Assembly: GCF_002246015.1 (NCBI RefSeq)
Contig: NZ_NOLJ01000008.1
Location: 196,553 to 260,552, forward strand
DNA length: 64,000 nt
Direction of reading: 5' to 3'
Source: Nostoc sp. 'Peltigera membranacea cyanobiont' 210A
Lineage (GTDB): Bacteria; Cyanobacteriota; Cyanobacteriia; Cyanobacteriales; Nostocaceae
Shown here: positions 55,414 through 64,000 of the stretch, one piece after another
How positions within the stretch are numbered: position 1 is the stretch's first letter
How the letters are laid out: the number at the start of each line of letters is the position of its first letter
The notes under the pieces: model-generated
The model's input: only the letters and a program-made list of their open reading frames with translations
What the model was told of the DNA's origin: nothing
Database searches by the model: none
Translations under genes and position numbers: made by a program

Positions 55414-56406
55414 CTACCTAGCAGCTTTCGTTTCAAACATCAAATACGTCCCTCCTAGTCCTTCTACAATTGTGCGTGTGTTGGCAATCATCATTTTCTG
55501 ATAAGTGTCCGCATCGCTTTCTGGTTCACCAAGTCCTTCAGTATATAGCTTTCTGTCAGAAATGTTCACTTCAGCTTCTGTGGCTACAGATTGAATCAAA
55601 TTAGGATTGATTTCCACCTCAGCAAAAATCGTTGATACTTTAGCCCGTTTAATGTTGGTAGCCAAATTGCTGACTCGTTCTGCCGTCAGTTTTTCATTAG
55701 TATTAATACTTTGCAATCCTCCTGCCAATGAAATACGGTATGCTTTGGCGTAATAACTCAGTGCATCAGAGGTTGTAACTAACTTACGTTCTTTGGTAGG
55801 AATACTGGCAATTCTTGATTTAATCCAGCTATCTAGCTGAGTGAGTTCATTGGTAATTTTTTTAGTATTACTGCTATAAGCCTCTGCATCACTAGATTGT
55901 AATTTTCTCAAATTACTATTAATTACCTCCACCATTCTGATAGTATTTTTGGTATTGTGCCAAACATGAGGATCGGCTATATTTTTACCACCTGCCTGAA
56001 ATTTTTGTGGCTTAGGCACTGCTAGTTGAGCGACAGCTATTTTTGGTGTAGGGTTTTTAGTCGCTTTAATTAACTTGATCAAATTTGGTTCAAAATTGTA
56101 GCCATTATAAAGAATAAGATTAGCTTGCTCAATGGCTTTACGATCTTCCGGTTTTGGCTTATAAAATTGGGGGTCGGCGGTAGGAGAAATTAAGCAGGTG
56201 AGGTTAACTGTATTTCCAGCAACCTGCTTGGTTAAGTCACACAGTACGCTTGTAGTCGCTACAACTTGGGGAAGATTCTCATTTACCTGGGTGTTAGTCT
56301 GAGTGAATGTAGTTCTTACAGCTTGATTTCCACACCCAACAAATCCAATTGTCAAGGTAGCAAGAATAGCTGGGAAGAAATTATTCAATGGTGATTTTTT
56401 TGACAT
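55414..56406 (-). CDS. Zinc/manganese-type ABC transporter substrate-binding lipoprotein (ZnuA-like)
   Basis: Encodes 330 residues from the ATG at 56406, which has a GGAG/GAGG ribosome site; a TTG two codons upstream is less likely. The N-terminus has a lipoprotein signal: hydrophobic core then IGFVGC with a lipid Cys near residue 25. The rest fits the metal-binding A-1/ZnuA family: VVATTSVLCDL, ADPHVWHNTKN (a metal-ligand His), FAEVEINP (Glu) and ESDADTY (Asp). The usual first ligand in the ADPHxYxP motif is a glutamine here (ADPQFYKPKPED). Metal preference cannot be read from sequence, but a Zur-like box just upstream argues for zinc. No permease or ATPase partner is adjacent, so it would pair with a transporter elsewhere. 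Confidence 0.85.
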   Translation of the reverse strand: MSKKSPLNNFFPAILATLTIGFVGCGNQAVRTTFTQTNTQVNENLPQVVATTSVLCDLTKQVAGNTVNLTCLISPTADPQFYKPKPEDRKAIEQANLILYNGYNFEPNLIKLIKATKNPTPKIAVAQLAVPKPQKFQAGGKNIADPHVWHNTKNTIRMVEVINSNLRKLQSSDAEAYSSNTKKITNELTQLDSWIKSRIASIPTKERKLVTTSDALSYYAKAYRISLAGGLQSINTNEKLTAERVSNLATNIKRAKVSTIFAEVEINPNLIQSVATEAEVNISDRKLYTEGLGEPESDADTYQKMMIANTRTIVEGLGGTYLMFETKAAR

Positions 56407-56434
56407 CCTCAACTCCTACTGGATGTATAAAAAA

Positions 56435-56449
56435 AGATAATCATTATTG
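56435..56449 (-). promoter_or_regulatory. Candidate Zur box upstream of the ZnuA-like gene
   Basis: AGATAAT, C, ATTATTG at 56435-56449 is a 7-1-7 imperfect palindrome close to the TGATAATNATTATCA type described for cyanobacterial Zur. It is about 30 bases from the start codon, in a good position for repression by zinc. Confidence 0.6.
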
Positions 56450-57177
56450 GTAAAGTATTAGTAAAATACCAGGGGAAAGTCTTCAGCAGGGAAGAGGTTT
56501 ATGGCTGAGGGGGAAGCCTTCGGCAAAGAAAGGGGTAAAGGTTAAGGGAAGAGGAATTAAGAGACTTTCTCCTCTATCACTTATCTGTTTCCCAAGTCCA
56601 CGTCCAGCAATTTTTGGTTAGTGAACCACTAGTGAGGTTTTTACAGGCAAAATATTAGTTAACTGCACACGACAGACTGGAAAACTGGTAGAGGTAGAAG
56701 CACAATAATAAAGGCGATGCTGGGGAGTCTCCAAGGAGTGTAGTGTAGTTCTCTCACCATCTGTTGAAGGGTCTATACCATTGTGCTTACATCCCACAAA
56801 GCTCTCAAATTGGCTAGGATTATCAGGTTAAGGAGTGGGAGGTAGTAATGATGGGGCTTATGAAGCATACGGGTTGATTTCGCAAACCAAGTCGTGAATC
56901 TAAGGCAATTGTAGCTGTGGTTTTGCGAGGAGTGGACATATCATTGTTACAAAATTGGCAAATTGGCGATTTTTTAGCCATCAGCCTTTGTTACACTAAT
57001 TTTCACCTAGTAAAGTCTTTCAATATCGCTTAGAGCATTATCTAACTACTTTTTATTGCCAGAATACAGATGTACTTTGTACCACAAATTTTATCCTTTA
57101 ATTTCTTCATCATTAAATAAGAGCCAAATCAAGTATATAGAACAATTCCTCAAAGCTAATATTGGTCAAGATAAACA
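56450..57177. other. Non-coding spacer without recognised features
   Basis: About 730 bases between divergent genes. I found no ORF, tRNA, riboswitch motif or strong inverted repeat that I can defend. An unidentified small RNA is possible but not supported. Confidence 0.4.
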
Positions 57178-57513
57178 ATGGTAATTTTAGTTGTCATAAT
57201 TAACACCCTGATTTCACTGGTACTACTCTATGTGGCTTGGCGGGTGTGGCAACTTAAGCAGCAGCTAGCATATATAGCAGATAGGTTAACCGCCTATGAA
57301 AGTTGTACCAATGCAGCACTGAATAAAGCACCCGAAAATATTTATCTCAGCCAACAGAATATTTATGACTTACGGCAGAGAAATCAAGCGTTACAAATAC
57401 AAATTCAACAAGTGCGGCAAATTATCAGTCTACTTTTGCTAGGGCGGCAAATCTGGCAGCGTTATTTTCTGAAGCTAGAGTTAATATCTGGGAAAAGAAA
57501 AGTTGCAAAATGA
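57178..57513 (+). CDS. Small single-helix membrane protein of unknown function
   Basis: Encodes 111 residues. One N-terminal membrane helix (VILVVIINTLISLVLLYVAW, about 2-21) is followed by a Q-rich amphipathic segment (about 25-85) with coiled-coil character (NIYDLRQRNQALQIQIQQVRQII), a short hydrophobic stretch (SLLLLG) and a basic C-terminus ending KRKVAK. I do not recognise a named family, but the form is that of conserved cyanobacterial membrane-anchored coiled-coil proteins. It stands alone, between the zinc-type gene on the other strand and the IS630 element. Start at 57178 is the only good ATG. Confidence 0.6.
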   Translation: MVILVVIINTLISLVLLYVAWRVWQLKQQLAYIADRLTAYESCTNAALNKAPENIYLSQQNIYDLRQRNQALQIQIQQVRQIISLLLLGRQIWQRYFLKLELISGKRKVAK

Positions 57514-57623
57514 GTTATGTCAATTATTAGTGGGATAGGTTCCTGTATAACGATGCCTTTGTGATGTGGAAGCATCGCTATAGAGGGAAATCTATTAGAG
57601 AATTTATTTGGCCTGTTTTAAAG

Positions 57624-58587
57624 TATAGCCATAGCCATAAAGATTAGGACGTAAACTATAAGAGTTAGCATTGCATCTACCCCATCCCAATGGCAAAAGC
57701 TTATAGCGATGATTTCCGGCGAAAAGTTATGCAAGCGATTGAATTAGATGGTCTCAAAAAGTGTGAGGCCAGCCAATTGTTCAATATCAGTCGCAACACA
57801 ATTAACTTATGGTTTCAGCGCAAAGCCGAAACAGGTGATGTTAAGCCCAAACACAGGAAAGCATCGTCAGACAATAGCAAAATCGGTGATTGGCAGAAGT
57901 TTCGCTCCTTTGTCAAAGAGCATGGGGATAAAACTCAGAGTGAGATGGCACAGTTATGGGAGGGAAAGATTAGCCAGCGCACGATTTCCAGGGCATTACA
58001 AAAGATTGGACATTCGCGTAAAAAAAAACTTACGGATATAGCCAACGAGACGAAGCCAAACGGGCAGCGTTTTTAGCACAACTGAAAAATCCGAAAGCAT
58101 CACATCTAGTATATGTTGATGAGTCTGGCATGGATGAACGCGACAACTATGGCTACGGATACTCTCCTGTTGGGAAACGCTTCTACGACCTTAAATCAGG
58201 TCGGCGGCAAGGTCGCATTAATATGATTGCTGGGTATCGGGAGGGGCAATTGATTGCACCATTTACCGTTGAGGGAGCGTGTAACCGAACCGTGTTTGAA
58301 ACCTGGCTAGAAACTTGTTTGATTCCAGTGTTGCGTCCGGGTGAGTGGGTGATTGTAGATAATGCGACATTTCATCATGGCGGTCGCATTGCTTCATTAA
58401 TTGAAGCCGCCGGATGCCAGATCATCTACCTTCCGCCCTACTCGCCAGACCTCAATCGGATTGAAAAGTGTTGGGCATGGCTGAAAAGTAGGGTTCGTAA
58501 GTTGTTACTCAAATCCGATAATTTGCGTGATGCAATAGAAACCGTTCTCAAGCAAGCAGCGTCCTAACTCATGTGGCTACAGCTATA
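57624..58587 (+). mobile_element. IS630-type insertion sequence
   Basis: Imperfect terminal inverted repeats of about 27 bases: TATAGCCATAGCCATAAAG from 57624, and its counterpart ending CTACAGCTATA at 58587; the innermost GATTAGGAC/GTCCTAACTC words also match. TA dinucleotides flank both ends, as for the TA-targeting IS630/Tc1 group. The element (964 bases) carries a single transposase read in two frames. The right repeat overlaps the transposase stop. Its right end is only 64 bases from the psbA stop codon. Confidence 0.8.
57690..58567 (+). CDS. IS630-family transposase, produced by -1 frameshifting
   Basis: Two frames: the first from 57690 to a TAG at 58074-58076, the second, -1 relative, to 58567. 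The first encodes a helix-turn-helix N-terminus (YSDDFRRKVMQAIELDG, SRNTINLWFQRKAE); the second encodes the DDE catalytic part with VDESGMDERDNYGY (Asp), IVDNATFHHGG (Asp) and YSPDLNRIEKCWAW (Glu). Continuous family sequence (KKTYGYSQRDEAKRAAF) is recovered if the ribosome slips one base back on the A9 run at 58020-58028. This slippery run and the intact second frame suggest programmed frameshifting rather than decay. The fused product would be about 292 residues, normal for the family. Confidence 0.8.
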
Positions 58588-58596
58588 ATTACAACT

Positions 58597-58630
58597 AAAA
58601 AGCGCTCCCCATTTCTGGAGGGCGCTTTTT
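58597..58630 (-). terminator. Terminator of psbA
   Basis: AAAAGCGCTCCCC at 58598-58610 pairs with GGAGGGCGCTTTT on the other side of an ATTTCT loop. Read on the reverse strand, the T-run lies at the 3' side. It is about 20 bases after the psbA stop and next to the insertion sequence. Confidence 0.8.
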
Positions 58631-58650
58631 ATTTAGCTAATACTTAAGTA

Positions 58651-59733
58651 TTAACCGTTGATAGCAGGAGCAGTCATTGCTACAGGAGTAATTTCACCAG
58701 CAGCTAAGTCTAGGGGGAAGTTGTGAGCGTTACGCTCGTGCATTACTTCCATACCCAAGTTAGCGCGGTTGATTACGTCTGCCCAAGTGCTGATGACGCG
58801 ACCTTGAGAGTCAATGATTGATTGGTTGAAGTTGAAACCGTTCAAGTTGAACGCCATTGTGCTGATACCCAAAGCGGTAAACCAGATACCGACGACAGGC
58901 CATGCTGCGAGGAAGAAGTGCAGTGAACGGCTGTTGTTGAAGGAAGCGTATTGGAAGATCAAACGACCGAAGTAGCCGTGGGCTGCAACGATGTTGTAGG
59001 TTTCTTCTTCTTGACCGAATTTGTAACCGTAGTTAAGAGATTCGGTTTCGGTGGTTTCACGCACCAAGGAAGAAGTTACTAGAGAACCGTGCATTGCAGA
59101 GAACAATGAACCGCCAAATACACCAGCCACACCTAACATGTGGAAGGGGTGCATCAAGATGTTATGTTCTGCTTGGAACACAATCATGAAGTTGAAGGTT
59201 CCAGAGATGCCCAAAGGCATACCATCAGAGAAAGAACCTTGACCGATGGGGTAGATCAAGAATACTGCACAAGCAGAAGCCAAAGGTGCGCTGTAAGCTA
59301 CGCAGATCCAAGGACGCATACCTAAGCGGAAAGAAAGTTCCCACTGACGACCGAGGTATGCAGCGCAACCGATCAAGAAGTGGAAAACTACCAACTGGTA
59401 AGGACCACCGTTGTACAACCACTCATCTAAGGAAGCTGCTTCCCAGATTGGGTAGAAGTGCAAGCCGATAGCGTTTGAAGAAGGAACAACTGCACCAGAG
59501 ATGATGTTGTTTCCGTAGATCAAAGAACCTGCAACTGGTTCGCGGATGCCGTCGATGTCCACGGGAGGAGCAGCGATGAAAGCAATCACGAAGCAAGTTG
59601 TAGCAGCTAGTAGGGTTGGGATCATGAGTACACCAAACCAACCGATGTAAATACGGTTGTCGGTGCTGGTGATCCACTCGCAAAAGCGATCCCATACGTT
59701 AGCGTCAGAGCGCCGTTGTAAGGTTGTGGTCAT
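58651..59733 (-). CDS. psbA: Photosystem II D1 protein, Gln-130 (D1:1-like) form
   Basis: Encodes 360 residues, the normal length. D1 carries the redox-active Tyr (FLIYP, Y161), Mn ligands D170 (GSFSDGM), E189/H190 (QAEHN), H332/E333, H337 and D342, and the processed C-terminus at A344 followed by a 16-residue extension ending TAPAING. All are present. Five transmembrane helices, the ASFNNSR quinone pocket (S264) and PPVDIDGIREPV are as usual. Position 130 is Gln (LGRQWELS), the low-light D1:1 type, whereas the high-light form has Glu. Several residues around 123-126 and 150-156 (GCAAY, ASACAVF) are less common. It is a single gene here on the reverse strand, with a strong terminator; the window has no other psbA copy. 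Confidence 0.95.
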   Translation of the reverse strand: MTTTLQRRSDANVWDRFCEWITSTDNRIYIGWFGVLMIPTLLAATTCFVIAFIAAPPVDIDGIREPVAGSLIYGNNIISGAVVPSSNAIGLHFYPIWEAASLDEWLYNGGPYQLVVFHFLIGCAAYLGRQWELSFRLGMRPWICVAYSAPLASACAVFLIYPIGQGSFSDGMPLGISGTFNFMIVFQAEHNILMHPFHMLGVAGVFGGSLFSAMHGSLVTSSLVRETTETESLNYGYKFGQEEETYNIVAAHGYFGRLIFQYASFNNSRSLHFFLAAWPVVGIWFTALGISTMAFNLNGFNFNQSIIDSQGRVISTWADVINRANLGMEVMHERNAHNFPLDLAAGEITPVAMTAPAING

Positions 59734-60095
59734 TGTTTTATTGTTTTATAAGTGCAATGGGTTGTTAAATATGGAACAAGCGCAGTTTATTTTCGCCTGT
59801 TGAAATACAGTCTACATGAATTTACTTGGACGCGATCTGTGACTTAATACTCTGTAATAAAATACTTTAATAAAGCTCATCGAACTGTAAAGTTTTTCTA
59901 CTATAAACATATAGTCATGAAAGTAATGGATTAAGGCTTTTTAAGCCATTTTAAATACAATCTAGCTATCACTTTCAATGACGCGATCGCTTAGTTATTT
60001 ACCTTTACACTTCTTTACAAGGAAGCTATGAGAAACATTTTAAGTCTCGTCAATTTGTAACGAAATAATAAGCTCTATATTGTCTGATAGTCCAG
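59734..60095. other. psbA upstream region and spacer to the MBOAT gene
   Basis: This 362-base spacer holds the reverse-strand promoter and 5' leader of psbA and the 3' flank of the MBOAT gene. A weak candidate promoter, TTTACA then TAAAGT at a 16-base distance, lies near 59870-59897 on the reverse strand. One HIP1 octamer is near 59982. No ORF is supported. Confidence 0.45.
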
Positions 60096-61595
60096 TTAAA
60101 AATCAAAGTAGATGTAGGGCAAACTGCCTTCAGGAGCTAATAACCAAACAGCGTAAAAACATAGGGGCACGAAGACAAGCTTAAGGGGCCAGTTAAACTC
60201 TAACTTCAGCATTCGATTGAATGCATAGACTACAGCCATAAGCGCAGCTAAACCTAGAAGTACCCAAGCGAGTTGGGATTGGCTCATATTTAAGGCTTCC
60301 ACATAGACCTTTTCAGCAAACTGGGCGTCAGCCGGATAACCCCAAAGATGTCGAATTACTAAAGAAGAGTCTTGGAGATTAGGTAGACGGAACCAAATCC
60401 AAGAGGTAAAAACCATCAATTGAGTTAAAAACCAAGCGACAAAGATCCCTAGAGGATTTTGCCAGAATTGTTCTAGATTTTCAAAGCGATCGCTTATAGA
60501 ATCTGTAAGTCGATGAACCACCAAAGCTAATCCGTGGAGTATACCCCAAACGACATAACCCAAAGCAGCACCGTGCCAGATACCAGCGATTAGCATTACA
60601 AGAAATAAATTCCAGCAGGTACGGACTAAACCCCGACGGGAACCACCCAAGGGAAAGTAGACATAGTTACGTAGCCAATCTCCCAGAGTTATATGCCAGC
60701 GCCGCCAAAATTCGGAAATATTGGTGCTGAAATAAGGAAAGTCGAAATTTTCAGGTAGAACCAAGCCGAAAAGCATAGCACTACCACGGGCAATGTCTAC
60801 GTAACCGTTGAAATCTAGATATAACTGCAAGCCATAAGCGAATGTAGCTAACCAGAGATCCGTACTACCGGCCCGTTGCAAATTACCGAAACATAAATCT
60901 ACAAAAATTCCCAAGTGGTCTGCAAAAATACCTTTTTTGACTGCACCCCTAGCAATCAACCACAGCGCCTCAGCTACTCTATTGGTATTGGGTAATTCTA
61001 GTGTATTAAATTGATTTGCTAAGTTGTGATAGCGCGTAATCGGCCCTGAAATCAGTTTGGCGAAGAATAATTTGTATGTAGCAAATTTAAGAAAATTATC
61101 AGTAGCAGGGGCACCGCGATAGACATCTATTAAATAAGCAATACATTCAAAGGTGAAAAATGAAATTCCCAAGGGTGCAATTAACTTAAAAGAGCTATCT
61201 GGTGAGTTTGTTTGCACATGAGAAAGAAACTTGAATAAAGGGGTAAAATACTTAAAAGCTAATAGCAGTAAAACATTTAGAATTATACCCACCCACAAAA
61301 CTTTTAGACGGCGACGATTCCAATCAACTTGAGCAAATTGCCACTCTTCATTAGAAATTTGCCAATCAAGAGAATGTTTTCCTGGTGATGTGTTGTTACC
61401 AATTTCCAGCCCTATACGGAAATTGATAAACGTTAATGCTAATAGTAATGGTATGTATTGAATGTGCAAAGATGAATAGAAAACCAAACTGGCAATTAGC
61501 AGCGTCCACAATCGCAATTTATGTTGTGCTAAAGACCAGTAAATTCCTAACACACTCAATAGGAACAGCCCATAAAAAATTGATATAAAGTTCAT
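60096..61595 (-). CDS. MBOAT-family membrane O-acyltransferase (AlgI-like)
   Basis: Encodes 499 residues with about ten to twelve membrane helices. It resembles alginate O-acetyltransferase AlgI-type MBOAT proteins: LIAPLGISFFTFECIAYLIDVYRG, LFFAKLISGPITRYHN, FDFPYFSTNISEFWRRWHITLGDWLRNYVYFPLGGSRRG and the catalytic-type AGIWHGAALGYVVWG with the expected His. The role is to move acetyl groups across the inner membrane to a polysaccharide or other acceptor. The gene starts 54 bases after the stop of the DUF1574 gene, on the same strand; that partner has the SGNH-like domain expected of the periplasmic acetylation partner. The spacer is a heptamer tandem repeat. Confidence 0.85.
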   Translation of the reverse strand: MNFISIFYGLFLLSVLGIYWSLAQHKLRLWTLLIASLVFYSSLHIQYIPLLLALTFINFRIGLEIGNNTSPGKHSLDWQISNEEWQFAQVDWNRRRLKVLWVGIILNVLLLLAFKYFTPLFKFLSHVQTNSPDSSFKLIAPLGISFFTFECIAYLIDVYRGAPATDNFLKFATYKLFFAKLISGPITRYHNLANQFNTLELPNTNRVAEALWLIARGAVKKGIFADHLGIFVDLCFGNLQRAGSTDLWLATFAYGLQLYLDFNGYVDIARGSAMLFGLVLPENFDFPYFSTNISEFWRRWHITLGDWLRNYVYFPLGGSRRGLVRTCWNLFLVMLIAGIWHGAALGYVVWGILHGLALVVHRLTDSISDRFENLEQFWQNPLGIFVAWFLTQLMVFTSWIWFRLPNLQDSSLVIRHLWGYPADAQFAEKVYVEALNMSQSQLAWVLLGLAALMAVVYAFNRMLKLEFNWPLKLVFVPLCFYAVWLLAPEGSLPYIYFDF

Positions 61596-61601
61596 TTTTT
61601 A

Positions 61602-61625
61602 GTCATTTGTCATTTGTCATTTGTC
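61602..61625. repeat. Short tandem repeat of a heptamer
   Basis: GTCATTT is repeated three times in a row at 61602-61622 plus a partial unit. Heptameric tandem repeats of this kind are characteristic of heterocystous cyanobacteria. It sits in the short gap between the two polysaccharide-acetylation-type genes. Confidence 0.75.
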
Positions 61626-61649
61626 TCCCCATTCCGCACTCCCTACTTC

Positions 61650-64000
61650 CTACTTCACTGGCCAAGGAATCATCGGATCGTTAGCTAGCTTTTTCGAGAC
61701 TTCGTATGCACCAAAACGATTGAGGTGGCTAGGATCGGAAAAGAAATCATTTACTTTTGGCCACTGTTGACTCAAATCACGATAAATAAAGTTGGGATTA
61801 GCAGCCAAACGCAACATATATTGCTGAAATTGTTGCTCATATTGTTTACGCACTGGATCTAAATAATCTGCCGTCAGAGGCATATTGACAAACACTAAGG
61901 AGATTTTCTGAGACTGGGTAAACTGAAGTACTTCTTGAAAAGCAGTATCTTGCTGTCCTTCTACTTGGAAAGATTTATAGTCGTTGTCATAATTTCCGGG
62001 AACTCTAGAATGTTTTTGATAGTATCTCGCGGGATTAAAGCGAATAGACAAGGGTAGAAAGCCATCAAAGTCAACGGCTTGCTGGGAAATACTTTCATCT
62101 GAAGTACCGTCTGTCAACTGTTTTTGTGATGCAACTGTCTGATTATTACCAAATACGAGCAATTGTTTTTGTAGTAAACTTTTAATTTGGTCGCGGTTTT
62201 GATAGCTGGTAGAAACAGAGGCTAGAGCCTGATTTAACGCCTGATTGACGGCTTCATAAGTACTAATCTCCTGTTTTTCTTCCTTTGTCTTTTCTTCTCC
62301 CGAATTTACTGTATTCTCAGGTAAATCATTGCTATTTGCAGTGGTTGGTGTTTTTTGGAATGCTTGCTTATAACCAACGGATGCCGCAAGGGATTTAAAG
62401 GTAATATCCTCGCGCCCACCGTTGAAAGCACGCGCCCCATCTGCCCAGATAATTATTTTGGGTAGTTCTGATGGTTCTAGTACGTGACGAATCACAAAGT
62501 CTACAACTTGTGCCGTAGCACCGTTGATCCCAAAGTTAAACACGTCAAGATTTGGATAGCCTTGAGTTGCTAAAGCTTTAGAAAGTGCTGCGGGATCTAC
62601 TCCTCTGAGGGCGCGGGAGGAGCCAATAATCAACACATCTGGGGGACTACCAGTTCTAGCTAAACGCTGTTTATAGAGTGCTAGTTGCTCGTCTAACTGC
62701 CTGACATTAAAACTTGGCATCTGCGATCGCGCTGCTAAAAGAATAGCTGTTGCGGTTGCTTTTTCCTTCAGTGGTGCGGCTGCTAAATTATTTTTTGGGG
62801 TATCATCACTCTGAGTAAATTCCGAAGCATTAAATACAGAACTCTGATTTGGAGGAGATTTTGTCTTGGAAGTACTACTAAAAAATGTCGTTTTCTCAGT
62901 CTGATTTTTCCCAGATGTCAAAGATGCCTTTTGCTCGGAAGATGAAGATGGGAGGGTGGCACTAGCTACTTTTGGCGTGGGCGTATTAAGTGCAATAATT
63001 CGACCCAATACCCAATCAGTTTGGAGGGTGAGCAATAATCCCAGTGTTCCCCAAACTAGAGCAATTTTAATTCCTTGAAGATCGTGGTTACGTTCCGCTG
63101 ACTCGCTGCTTTCGGTAAATAGCTGGCTTTTCAACAGGAATTTTCTCGCAGTTGAACTCGCCGTTGCTATCCAATCTCGCGCTACTTCTGTTACAAAATT
63201 TTGAACTTCTTCTGTCGTTAAGTCTGGGCGCAAAATTGGCTCACTAGTCTCAGGTGTTACTAAATCGTTAATGTATATAGAAGTAGCAGCAAATTCTGGG
63301 GTTGCTTCTGGTACTAAACGTTGGCGATGTTCAAGATCGACGCCATAATGCCAAAAAGGTTCTTTATTCCCAGCCCGGCGACCGTAGATACGTACTCCCA
63401 TAATACCGGAAATTTTTAACTGGCGGATAAACTGCGTAATTTTACTCGCTACTTGTTGTCGCTGTGGACAAACAGGTGCATCACACATAATGTGCAATAA
63501 ACGATTTTTGTTCAGTAGAAGTACGCGAATTCCACCTGTCAATAGTCGCCAATCCAAATCAGGATTGAGTAAGCGCTCTAGTAAAAATACCATCGCTGGT
63601 TCATCGCCAGTATTTGCCAAATCTAGTGGTGATAGGGCAAAGGCGGGATGGTTTGCTGCGGGTAAAGCCAGCCAATCAATCCAAGTGGGTTCCTTGTCGC
63701 CTGCTTTTTGTCCGTATATGGTGGCGGCGAGAATGCCTTGAGGAGCGATCGCTTCTAGCTGCGGTAAAATCGCCTCTAAGCACACTACCTTGTCTGGGAT
63801 CGGGGCAGTTCCTAAAGGATCGAAAGCTGGGATACAAAAAATATGTAGCGTTGATTCTTTCAAAGAAACTTGGACACCAACTTTTAATCCTGATAGTACC
63901 TCAGTTAATAATCGAGCGATCGCTTGGACATCCCCCCAACGCGCCCACTCTTTAAGCATTACCTCTGGTGGCGTCAAATCTATCCGCAGCAGCCAATCAG
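61650..64000 (-). CDS. DUF1574 protein with SGNH-like C-terminal domain (5'-partial)
   Basis: The reading frame is open to the window end: codons before the TTG at 63977 read DWLLRID, so the start is outside the window and at least 783 residues are visible. Two repeated N-terminal modules (each with RxYGRRAGNKEPFW or IYGQKAGDKEPTWIDW) precede one membrane helix (about 300-320, IALVWGTLGLLLTLQTDWVL). A Ser/Thr/Lys-rich linker (about 330-395) leads to an SGNH/AlgX-like domain (DVLIIGSSRALRGVDPAAL, then IWADGARAFNGG, and DPSHLNRFGA near the end) that should carry Ser and the Asp/His pair. Likely acts outside the membrane in O-acetylation of a polysaccharide with the next gene (MBOAT). Acceptor unknown. 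Confidence 0.8.
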   Translation of the reverse strand, partial: DWLLRIDLTPPEVMLKEWARWGDVQAIARLLTEVLSGLKVGVQVSLKESTLHIFCIPAFDPLGTAPIPDKVVCLEAILPQLEAIAPQGILAATIYGQKAGDKEPTWIDWLALPAANHPAFALSPLDLANTGDEPAMVFLLERLLNPDLDWRLLTGGIRVLLLNKNRLLHIMCDAPVCPQRQQVASKITQFIRQLKISGIMGVRIYGRRAGNKEPFWHYGVDLEHRQRLVPEATPEFAATSIYINDLVTPETSEPILRPDLTTEEVQNFVTEVARDWIATASSTARKFLLKSQLFTESSESAERNHDLQGIKIALVWGTLGLLLTLQTDWVLGRIIALNTPTPKVASATLPSSSSEQKASLTSGKNQTEKTTFFSSTSKTKSPPNQSSVFNASEFTQSDDTPKNNLAAAPLKEKATATAILLAARSQMPSFNVRQLDEQLALYKQRLARTGSPPDVLIIGSSRALRGVDPAALSKALATQGYPNLDVFNFGINGATAQVVDFVIRHVLEPSELPKIIIWADGARAFNGGREDITFKSLAASVGYKQAFQKTPTTANSNDLPENTVNSGEEKTKEEKQEISTYEAVNQALNQALASVSTSYQNRDQIKSLLQKQLLVFGNNQTVASQKQLTDGTSDESISQQAVDFDGFLPLSIRFNPARYYQKHSRVPGNYDNDYKSFQVEGQQDTAFQEVLQFTQSQKISLVFVNMPLTADYLDPVRKQYEQQFQQYMLRLAANPNFIYRDLSQQWPKVNDFFSDPSHLNRFGAYEVSKKLANDPMIPWPVK

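Noticed and set aside
57748..58041. 97-codon open frame overlapping the transposase
   Set aside because: It is in the third frame of the IS630 gene and has no helix-turn-helix or DDE motifs.
1..64000. CRISPR arrays, rRNA and tRNA genes
   Set aside because: Looked for regular spaced repeats and conserved RNA arms while reading; found none. A covariance-model search was not possible.

Overview
The window looks like chromosomal DNA of a filamentous, probably heterocyst-forming cyanobacterium (Nostoc/Anabaena type). It has a D1 protein gene of photosystem II, two Psb34 (Ssl1498-type) genes, many HIP1 octamers GCGATCGC (for example at 391), short heptamer tandem repeats, small inverted-repeat elements, and a hybrid NRPS/PKS cluster. 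Assignments come from reading translations and motifs by eye; no database was searched.

Layout. 1-5.5 kb: end of a LysR regulator, a MuiA-family (DUF4139) protein, a tandem duplication of psb34 with its own promoter and terminator, a Uma2 nuclease-fold gene and a COP23-like secreted protein. 5.8-26.6 kb: four very large or large proteins without signal peptides, with C-terminal RTX (calcium-binding, type I secretion) repeats. Their catalytic domains all release phosphate from organic matter: DNase-type nuclease, nuclease plus beta-propeller phytase, doubled PhoX phosphatase plus glycerophosphodiesterase, and a nucleotide pyrophosphatase/phosphodiesterase. Pho-box-like triplets precede the first and the last, so this reads as a secreted organic-phosphorus scavenging island.

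27.2-43.7 kb: an NRPS/PKS assembly line of A-PCP, KS-AT-ACP-aminotransferase, C-A-PCP and C-A-PCP-TE, with a broken cupin gene and a membrane acyltransferase in the middle. With no ketoreductase and an aminotransferase after the PKS step, an amino-acid starter would give a 3,4-diamino acid. The last module has a damaged condensation motif and a damaged adenylation domain, while its carrier and thioesterase look intact. 44-55 kb: two surface-type DUF4114 proteins with a decayed third DUF4114 fragment between them, followed by a type I secretion ABC transporter with a cyclic-nucleotide-binding domain and a degenerate C39 domain, its HlyD adaptor, and a DUF427 protein. No TolC-like outer membrane partner is in the window. 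The exporter could serve the DUF4114 proteins, the RTX enzymes, or both.

55-64 kb: small inverted-repeat elements, a zinc-type ABC substrate-binding lipoprotein behind a Zur-like box (reverse strand), a small membrane protein, an IS630-type insertion sequence whose transposase needs a -1 frameshift, psbA (reverse strand), and a reverse-strand pair of a DUF1574/SGNH-like protein (running off the window end) and an MBOAT acyltransferase, probably for polysaccharide acetylation.
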